A stretch of 64,000 nucleotides of DNA from Bacteroides faecis MAJ27 (lineage in GTDB: Bacteria > Bacteroidota > Bacteroidia > Bacteroidales > Bacteroidaceae), in assembly GCF_900106755.1 (NCBI RefSeq), contig NZ_FNNN01000001.1, forward strand, positions 248,001 through 312,000, in the 5' to 3' direction. Made by a program: the position numbers and the translations under genes. This document shows, piece after piece, positions 58,457 to 64,000 of the stretch. The notes under the pieces are model-generated. The model was not told the DNA's origin. It saw nothing but the letters and a program-made list of their open reading frames with translations, and ran no database searches. The stretch's first letter is position 1; each line of letters opens with the position of its first letter.

Positions 58457-59347
58457 ATGGCAACACAAAAAAGAAATGCATTAGGACGCGGACTTGACGC
58501 CCTGCTCTCGATGGATGATGTGAAAACCGAAGGCTCTTCTTCCATTAATGAAATAGAGTTGGCGAAGATTACCGTCAACCCCAATCAGCCTCGCCGCGAA
58601 TTCGATCAGACGGCCTTACAGGAACTGGCTGATTCAATTGCGGAAATCGGTATCATACAGCCTATCACTCTACGCAAACTCTCAGACGATGAATATCAGA
58701 TCATCGCAGGAGAACGCCGTTACCGTGCTTCACAAAAAGCGGGACTGACAACCATCCCCGCCTACATCCGCACTGCTGACGACGAGAACATGATGGAAAT
58801 GGCGCTGATTGAAAATATCCAGCGTGAAGACCTGAATGCGGTGGAAATAGCATTGGCTTATCAACATCTGCTGGACCAGTACGAACTGACACAGGAACGC
58901 CTGAGCGAACGTATCGGCAAGAACCGGACAACTATCGCCAACTACCTGCGTCTGCTCAAGCTACCGGCTCCTATACAGATGGCTCTGCAAAACAAACAGA
59001 TCGATATGGGACATGCACGTGCATTGATTTCATTAGGCGACCCTAAACTTCAAGTAAAAATATTCGAAGAGATACAAGAACACGGATATTCTGTTCGCAA
59101 AGTAGAAGAGATTGTCAAATCGCTGAGCGAAGGAGAAGCTGTGAAAAGCGGCACACGGAAAATCACTCCGAAACGCAGCAAACTACCGGAAGAGTTCAAC
59201 TTACTGAAGCAACAACTCACGGGATTCTTCAACACCAAGGTACAACTGACTTGCTCCGAAAAAGGGAAAGGAAAAATCAGCATTCCTTTCAGCAACGAGG
59301 AGGAACTGGAACGTATCATGGAAATCTTCGATACGCTAAAAAAGTAA
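58457..59347 (+). CDS. parB: Chromosome-partitioning protein ParB (Spo0J)
   Basis: ParB (296 aa) is a CTP-dependent clamp that loads on parS and guides the ParA gradient. The N-terminal CTPase domain carries NPNQPRREFD and the GERRYRA box near residue 87. The central HTH (TQERLSERIGKNRTTIANYLRLLKLP) binds parS, and a C-terminal dimerisation domain follows. The stop codon abuts the start of the next gene with no gap. Confidence 0.97.
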   Translation: MATQKRNALGRGLDALLSMDDVKTEGSSSINEIELAKITVNPNQPRREFDQTALQELADSIAEIGIIQPITLRKLSDDEYQIIAGERRYRASQKAGLTTIPAYIRTADDENMMEMALIENIQREDLNAVEIALAYQHLLDQYELTQERLSERIGKNRTTIANYLRLLKLPAPIQMALQNKQIDMGHARALISLGDPKLQVKIFEEIQEHGYSVRKVEEIVKSLSEGEAVKSGTRKITPKRSKLPEEFNLLKQQLTGFFNTKVQLTCSEKGKGKISIPFSNEEELERIMEIFDTLKK

Positions 59348-60238
59348 ATGACAAGAAAAAGTAAGAAATATCAGTTACTCATCATCACCCTGCTTCTCTG
59401 TTTTCTACAGGTGGCAGGGATTGATGTGTATGCACAGGAGCCTGTGACTCCGGTACAAAAAGACAGTACTATTCAGAGTCGGGAAGCACCGAAAGCACGT
59501 GCACGAAGGCATCGCGACCCTGCCCAGGTGACGGATTCGCTAAGAAAGGATTCAATCAAGATATTGCATCCGGAACGTCTGCAAGCAACCGACAGTCTGT
59601 CTGCCGCTAAAATACAGATAGCTGACAGCCTTGACGCAGCTAACAAAAAAGAACTAAAGAAAATAGAACAGCCGACGCCTATTGTGGTGAAAACCGATAC
59701 GGTCCCCCCTCCTGTACAGGACCTCAACAAGAAGCTGTTTGTTCCTAATCCGACCAAAGCAACATGGCTCGCAGTCGTATTCCCCGGTGGAGGACAGATT
59801 TATAACCGTAAATACTGGAAACTGCCTATTATATACGGAGGATTTGCGGGTTGCGCATACGCCCTCAGCTGGAACGGAAAGATGTATAAAGACTATTCAC
59901 AGGCTTATCTGGACATCATGGACAGCAATCCGAATACCAAAAGCTACGAAGATTTGCTTCCTCCGAACGCCCAGTACAATGAAGAGCAACTGAAAAACAC
60001 CCTGAAACGAAGGAAGGACTCATTCCGTCGTTTTCGGGACCTTAGTATATTTGCATTTATCGGAGTATACCTTATTTCTATCATTGACGCTTATGTCGAT
60101 GCAGAATTATCCAACTTCGATATATCACCAGACTTGAGTATGAAACTGGAACCGACGGTCATTGACAACAACAGCCAGTTCCGTTCCAACAGTTACAAGA
60201 ACAAGTCGGTAGGATTGCAATGCGTACTACGATTTTAA
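59348..60238 (+). CDS. DUF5683-domain membrane protein
   Basis: This 296-aa protein has a signal-like hydrophobic N-terminus (about 10-32), a variable Lys/Asp-rich linker (about 33-130) and a conserved C-terminal part. NPTKATWLAVVFPGGGQIYNRKYWKLPIIYGGFAGC begins near 135, and a second hydrophobic segment is near 235. This is the DUF5683 family, with a GGGQIYNRKYWK core, found next to parB in many Bacteroidetes. Function is not established; the context points to the cell envelope. It begins immediately at the parB stop. Confidence 0.82.
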   Translation: MTRKSKKYQLLIITLLLCFLQVAGIDVYAQEPVTPVQKDSTIQSREAPKARARRHRDPAQVTDSLRKDSIKILHPERLQATDSLSAAKIQIADSLDAANKKELKKIEQPTPIVVKTDTVPPPVQDLNKKLFVPNPTKATWLAVVFPGGGQIYNRKYWKLPIIYGGFAGCAYALSWNGKMYKDYSQAYLDIMDSNPNTKSYEDLLPPNAQYNEEQLKNTLKRRKDSFRRFRDLSIFAFIGVYLISIIDAYVDAELSNFDISPDLSMKLEPTVIDNNSQFRSNSYKNKSVGLQCVLRF

Positions 60239-60273
60239 AAGAATACAATTTAGATTGAATTTATTATTAAAGC

Positions 60274-61569
60274 ATGAAGAAATTAGAAAACTATTGTTCG
60301 ATTATTTTCCTTTTCCTGTTGGCAACCACACAGGTAAAAGCTCAAAGTGTAGATGTAGTTATTCGTGAAAACGGAACCGAACGCAAAGAAAGCATTGATC
60401 TTCCAAAGAGTATGACTTACCCGCTCGACAGCCTGCTGAACGACTGGAAAGCTAAAAATTATATTGATTTAGGCAAAGATTGCAGTACAGCGGAAGTGAA
60501 TCCTTTATTCAGTGATTCTGTTTATATCGACCGCCTTTCACGCATTCCGGCTGTCATGGAGATGCCTTACAATGACATTGTACGCAAATTTATCGATATG
60601 TATGCAGGACGTCTGCGCAATCAGGTTTCATTCATGCTGAGTGCCTGCAATTTCTACATGCCTATTTTTGAGGAAGCACTGGATGCTTACGGACTTCCTC
60701 TGGAACTAAAATACTTGCCAATTATCGAATCCGCACTGAATCCTTCAGCGGTATCACGTGCCGGTGCTTCAGGATTGTGGCAATTTATGATTGGAACGGG
60801 AAAGATTTATGGCCTGGAATCCAACAGCCTGATAGATGAACGCCGCGACCCGATCAAAGCAACTTGGGCTGCCGCCCGCTATCTGAAAGAGATGTACGAT
60901 ATTTATGGAGACTGGAATCTGGTTATCGCAGCCTATAACTGTGGTCCGGGTACCATCAACAAGGCAATCCGCCGTGCCGGAGGAGAAACGGACTATTGGA
61001 AAATATATAATCTGTTACCTAAAGAAACACGCGGATACGTACCTGCTTTCATTGCCGCCAACTATGTGATGACTTATTATTGTGACCATAACATCTGCCC
61101 AATGGAAACCAATATTCCGGCAAGTACAGATACAGTGCAAGTTACCCAAAATCTGCATTTTGAGCAAATTGCCGAACTTTGTAATGTTCCGCTGGATGAA
61201 GTGAAAAGCCTGAATCCTCAATATAAGAAACAAATTATTCCCGGAACAACCAAGCCTTGTACATTACGTTTACCACAAGGAGCTATCAGCGCATTTATTG
61301 ATAAGCAGGATACCATCTATGCACACCGTGCCGACGAGTTATTCCGCAACCGGAAAACTGTTGCCGTAAAAGAAATAACTCCGGCCACCCGCCGACAGAC
61401 AAGCGCTATCGCCGGCAAAGGTAAATTGACTTACTACAAGATAAAAAGTGGAGACACTCTCTCATCAATTGCCGAAAAGTTAGGCGTACGTGTCAGAGAT
61501 ATACAGCAATGGAACGGGATGTCCAACACTAGAATTTCAGCAGGAAAACAATTGAAAATCTACAAATAA
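60274..61569 (+). CDS. mltD: Membrane-bound lytic murein transglycosylase with LysM
   Basis: This 431-aa exported enzyme has a signal peptide (about 1-23), a lytic-transglycosylase (SLT) domain with catalytic Glu152 in LPIIESALNPSAVSRAGASGLWQFM and a C-terminal LysM domain (about 385-431; YKIKSGDTLSSIAEKLGVRVRDIQQWN) that binds peptidoglycan. It cleaves glycan strands with formation of 1,6-anhydro-muramyl ends. A likely second, weaker LysM-like region is near 285-330. No lipobox was recognised. Confidence 0.92.
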   Translation: MKKLENYCSIIFLFLLATTQVKAQSVDVVIRENGTERKESIDLPKSMTYPLDSLLNDWKAKNYIDLGKDCSTAEVNPLFSDSVYIDRLSRIPAVMEMPYNDIVRKFIDMYAGRLRNQVSFMLSACNFYMPIFEEALDAYGLPLELKYLPIIESALNPSAVSRAGASGLWQFMIGTGKIYGLESNSLIDERRDPIKATWAAARYLKEMYDIYGDWNLVIAAYNCGPGTINKAIRRAGGETDYWKIYNLLPKETRGYVPAFIAANYVMTYYCDHNICPMETNIPASTDTVQVTQNLHFEQIAELCNVPLDEVKSLNPQYKKQIIPGTTKPCTLRLPQGAISAFIDKQDTIYAHRADELFRNRKTVAVKEITPATRRQTSAIAGKGKLTYYKIKSGDTLSSIAEKLGVRVRDIQQWNGMSNTRISAGKQLKIYK

Positions 61570-61600
61570 ATGACTTCCCGCTTGCTCCATTCGGAAATTT

Positions 61601-61622
61601 GCTTATTTTTGCAAAAATAAGC
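61601..61622. promoter_or_regulatory. Perfect 22-bp palindrome over the relA/spoT promoter
   Basis: GCTTATTTTTG at 61601-61611 is directly followed by its reverse complement at 61612-61622. TATTTTTG at 61604-61611 is also a TAnnTTTG box, with TTG at 61582-61584 19 bases upstream, so the palindrome covers the -7 box and the start point. It could be an operator. Confidence 0.55.
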
Positions 61623-61641
61623 GAATGAAAGGATAACGAAT

Positions 61642-63885
61642 ATGGATAATATAACCCCCAAAGAAATAGCAGATGAAGAGATGATCAATCAGGCGTTCCA
61701 GGAACTTCTGAATGATTATCTCCATACTAAACATCGCAAACGAGTTGAAATCATCACGAAAGCTTTCAACTTTGCTAATCAGGCACACAAAGGAATCAAA
61801 CGCCGCTCCGGCGAACCTTATATCATGCACCCGATTGCCGTTGCACAGATAGTATGCAACGAAATCGGTCTAGGGTCTACCTCGATCTGTGCAGCGTTGC
61901 TGCATGACGTAGTAGAAGACACTGACTATACGGTAGAAGACATCGAAAATATTTTTGGACCGAAAATAGCCCAGATTGTAGACGGACTGACCAAAATCTC
62001 CGGCGGAATCTTCGGAGACCGCGCCTCGGCACAGGCAGAAAACTTTAAAAAGTTACTGCTCACCATGTCGAACGATATCCGGGTTATCCTGATTAAAATA
62101 GCTGACCGCCTGCACAACATGCGTACATTGGGCTCCATGTTGCCCAATAAACAATATAAGATAGCAGGAGAAACTCTCTACATCTATGCTCCGTTAGCCA
62201 ACCGGCTGGGTTTGTACAAGATAAAAACAGAACTTGAAAACCTCAGTTTCAAATATGAACATCCCGAAGAATATGCCGAAATAGAAGAAAAGCTGAATGC
62301 TACCGCTGCCGAACGCGATAAAGTATTCAACGACTTCACAGCTCCGATCCGTACTCAACTGGACAAGATGGGGCTGAAATACCGGATTCTGGCACGTGTA
62401 AAATCGATCTACTCCATCTGGAACAAAATGCAGACCAAACACGTCCCGTTCGAGGAGATTTATGACTTACTCGCTGTCCGAATTATCTTCGAACCACGTA
62501 ACGTAGAGGAAGAGCTCAATGACTGCTTCGATATCTATGTTTCCATTTCCAAGATATACAAACCTCATCCCGACCGCCTGCGTGACTGGGTAAGTCACCC
62601 TAAAGCAAATGGTTATCAGGCATTGCACGTCACCCTGATGGGAAACAACGGGCAATGGATTGAAGTGCAGATTCGTAGCGAACGGATGAATGATGTAGCA
62701 GAACAAGGTTTTGCCGCTCACTGGAAATATAAAGAAGGAGGAGGCAGCGAAGACGAAGGCGAACTGGAGAAATGGCTGAAAACTATTAAAGAGATACTAG
62801 ACGATCCACAACCGGATGCAATCGACTTTCTGGATACAATCAAACTGAATCTGTTTGCTTCCGAAATCTTTGTATTCACTCCGAAAGGAGAATTGAAAAC
62901 AATGCCTCAGAACTCTACGGCGCTGGATTTTGCCTTTTCATTACACACAGATATCGGCAGTCATTGTATCGGTGCCAAAGTCAATCATAAGCTGGTACCA
63001 CTAAGCCATAAACTACAAAGCGGCGACCAGGTTGAAATACTAACCTCCAAATCGCAACGTGTACAACCACAATGGGAAGTATTCGCTACGACCGCCCGTG
63101 CCCGTGCCAAGATTGCAGCGATTCTTCGTAAAGAACGTAAGGCGAACCAAAAAATTGGTGAAGAGTTGCTCAGTGAGTTTCTGAAAAAAGAAGAAATACG
63201 TCCGGAAGAGGCTGTCGTCGAGAAATTGCGTAAATTACACAACTTCAAGAACGAAGAAGAATTATTGGCTGCTATCGGCAGCAAAGCCATCATTCTGGGA
63301 GAAACGGACAAGAACGAACTAAGAGAAAAACAAACCAGCAACTGGAAAAAATACCTTACTTTCTCCTTCGGGAACAGCAACAAGGAGAAAACGGAAGAGA
63401 AAGAACCTCAGGAAAAAGAAAAGATCAATCCGAAAGAGATTCTTAGACTGACAGAAGAAAGTCTGCAAAAGAAATACATCATGGCTGAATGTTGTCACCC
63501 GATTCCCGGTGATGATGTTTTGGGGTACGTTGATGAGAACGACCGGATTATCATTCATAAACGCCAGTGTCCTGTTGCCGCGAAGCTGAAAAGCAGCTAT
63601 GGCAACCGCATATTAGCGACCGAATGGGATACTCACAAAGAACTTTCTTTCCTCGTATATATCTATTTAAGAGGTATAGACAGTATGGGACTTCTGAACG
63701 AAGTGACTCAAGTCATCTCCAGACAACTTAACGTAAATATCCGTAAACTTGCCATTGAAACAAACGACGGGATATTCGAAGGAAAAATCCAGTTGTGGGT
63801 ACATGATGTGGAAGATGTAAAAACAATCTGCAATAACCTGAAGAAGATTCAAAATATCAAACAGGTGAACCGAGTAGAAGAATAA
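61642..63885 (+). CDS. rel: Bifunctional (p)ppGpp synthetase/hydrolase
   Basis: This 747-aa Rel/SpoT protein controls the stringent response. In order: the HD hydrolase domain (His63, and His88-Asp89 in ALLHDVVEDT), the synthetase domain (RVKSIYSIWNKM; EIYDLLAVRIIFEP), the TGS domain (VFTPKGELKTMPQNSTALDFAFSLH, about 410-470), a zinc-finger-like/CC domain (CCHPIPGDDVLGY) and a C-terminal ACT domain (about 665-745). The HD motif is intact, so the enzyme should hydrolyse as well as make (p)ppGpp. It is the last gene of the cluster starting with parA. Confidence 0.96.
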   Translation: MDNITPKEIADEEMINQAFQELLNDYLHTKHRKRVEIITKAFNFANQAHKGIKRRSGEPYIMHPIAVAQIVCNEIGLGSTSICAALLHDVVEDTDYTVEDIENIFGPKIAQIVDGLTKISGGIFGDRASAQAENFKKLLLTMSNDIRVILIKIADRLHNMRTLGSMLPNKQYKIAGETLYIYAPLANRLGLYKIKTELENLSFKYEHPEEYAEIEEKLNATAAERDKVFNDFTAPIRTQLDKMGLKYRILARVKSIYSIWNKMQTKHVPFEEIYDLLAVRIIFEPRNVEEELNDCFDIYVSISKIYKPHPDRLRDWVSHPKANGYQALHVTLMGNNGQWIEVQIRSERMNDVAEQGFAAHWKYKEGGGSEDEGELEKWLKTIKEILDDPQPDAIDFLDTIKLNLFASEIFVFTPKGELKTMPQNSTALDFAFSLHTDIGSHCIGAKVNHKLVPLSHKLQSGDQVEILTSKSQRVQPQWEVFATTARARAKIAAILRKERKANQKIGEELLSEFLKKEEIRPEEAVVEKLRKLHNFKNEEELLAAIGSKAIILGETDKNELREKQTSNWKKYLTFSFGNSNKEKTEEKEPQEKEKINPKEILRLTEESLQKKYIMAECCHPIPGDDVLGYVDENDRIIIHKRQCPVAAKLKSSYGNRILATEWDTHKELSFLVYIYLRGIDSMGLLNEVTQVISRQLNVNIRKLAIETNDGIFEGKIQLWVHDVEDVKTICNNLKKIQNIKQVNRVEE

Positions 63886-63916
63886 ATCCACCCAAACATC
63901 ACCAACGCTTAGGTTA

Positions 63917-63994
63917 TAAATGAAGAATGATGAATGAAGAATTGGCTGCGCTATCACGCTGCAAAGTAATTCTTCATTCATCATTCTTCATTTA
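63917..63994. repeat. Perfect 27-bp inverted repeat downstream of rel
   Basis: Bases 63917-63943 (TAAATGAAGAATGATGAATG...) are the exact reverse complement of 63968-63994; the loop of 24 bases contains GCGCTATCACGC. The arms share ATTCTTCATT words with 661-745 and 38206-38230. It could act as a terminator or as a copy of a dispersed palindromic element. Confidence 0.75.
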
Positions 63995-64000
63995 TATCTA

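Overview
The window is chromosomal DNA from a gut Bacteroides species (Bacteroidales). Evidence: a SusC/SusD pair, lipoproteins with acidic residues after the lipobox cysteine, promoters of the Bacteroides sigma type (-7 TAnnTTTG, sometimes with a -33 TTTG), weak Shine-Dalgarno sites, a fused nuoCD, and housekeeping genes of Bacteroidetes type. The species cannot be named from the sequence alone. All products and boundaries were read from the sequence; no database search was run.

Layout. 1-10150: a plus-strand nuo operon (end of nuoA, then nuoB, CD, H, I, J, K, L, M, N), closed by a perfect 25-bp hairpin, with no nuoE, nuoF or nuoG. 10231-21692: a minus-strand block with a PAS/GAF sensor kinase, a surface beta-helix lipoprotein, a TonB-dependent receptor, an AraC-type regulator, an MscS channel, and a two-gene module of a DUF4435/TOPRIM-like protein and an ABC-type ATPase. 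21799-22716: an EamA transporter. 22792-35065 (minus): a GH2 beta-galactosidase, MeaB, a DUF1573 lipid- or periplasm-directed protein and a very large alpha-2-macroglobulin. 35194-35536: a previously unmarked unit with its own promoter, two tiny ORFs (32 and 30 codons) and a terminator. 35737-38206 (minus): PepD and a flippase-like membrane protein. 38277-42441 (plus): rsmA, mgtE and a DUF349 protein.

42442-44128 is a 1.7-kb non-coding region rich in structure: a palindromic 88-bp element, a pair of 119-bp inverted repeats around a 22-bp-period tandem array, and then a pair of 17-bp inverted repeats enclosing 311 bp with an outward-facing promoter. The last looks like a phase-variable invertible promoter, drawn here in the OFF orientation, in front of a DUF1735 lipoprotein-SusC-SusD operon (44129-50479). 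Next come tRNA-Gln(CTG), the rsfS-ftsH-cdsA operon, a NigD-like lipoprotein, surE-lpxB, and parA-parB-DUF5683-mltD-relA/spoT, which ties chromosome segregation, wall turnover and the stringent response together.

The most interesting points are the invertible promoter, the recurring 22-bp tandem arrays with internal dyads (three loci with one architecture), the two-peptide unit with a shared WGY motif, and the ATPase/DUF4435 pair, which resembles the PARIS phage-defence architecture.
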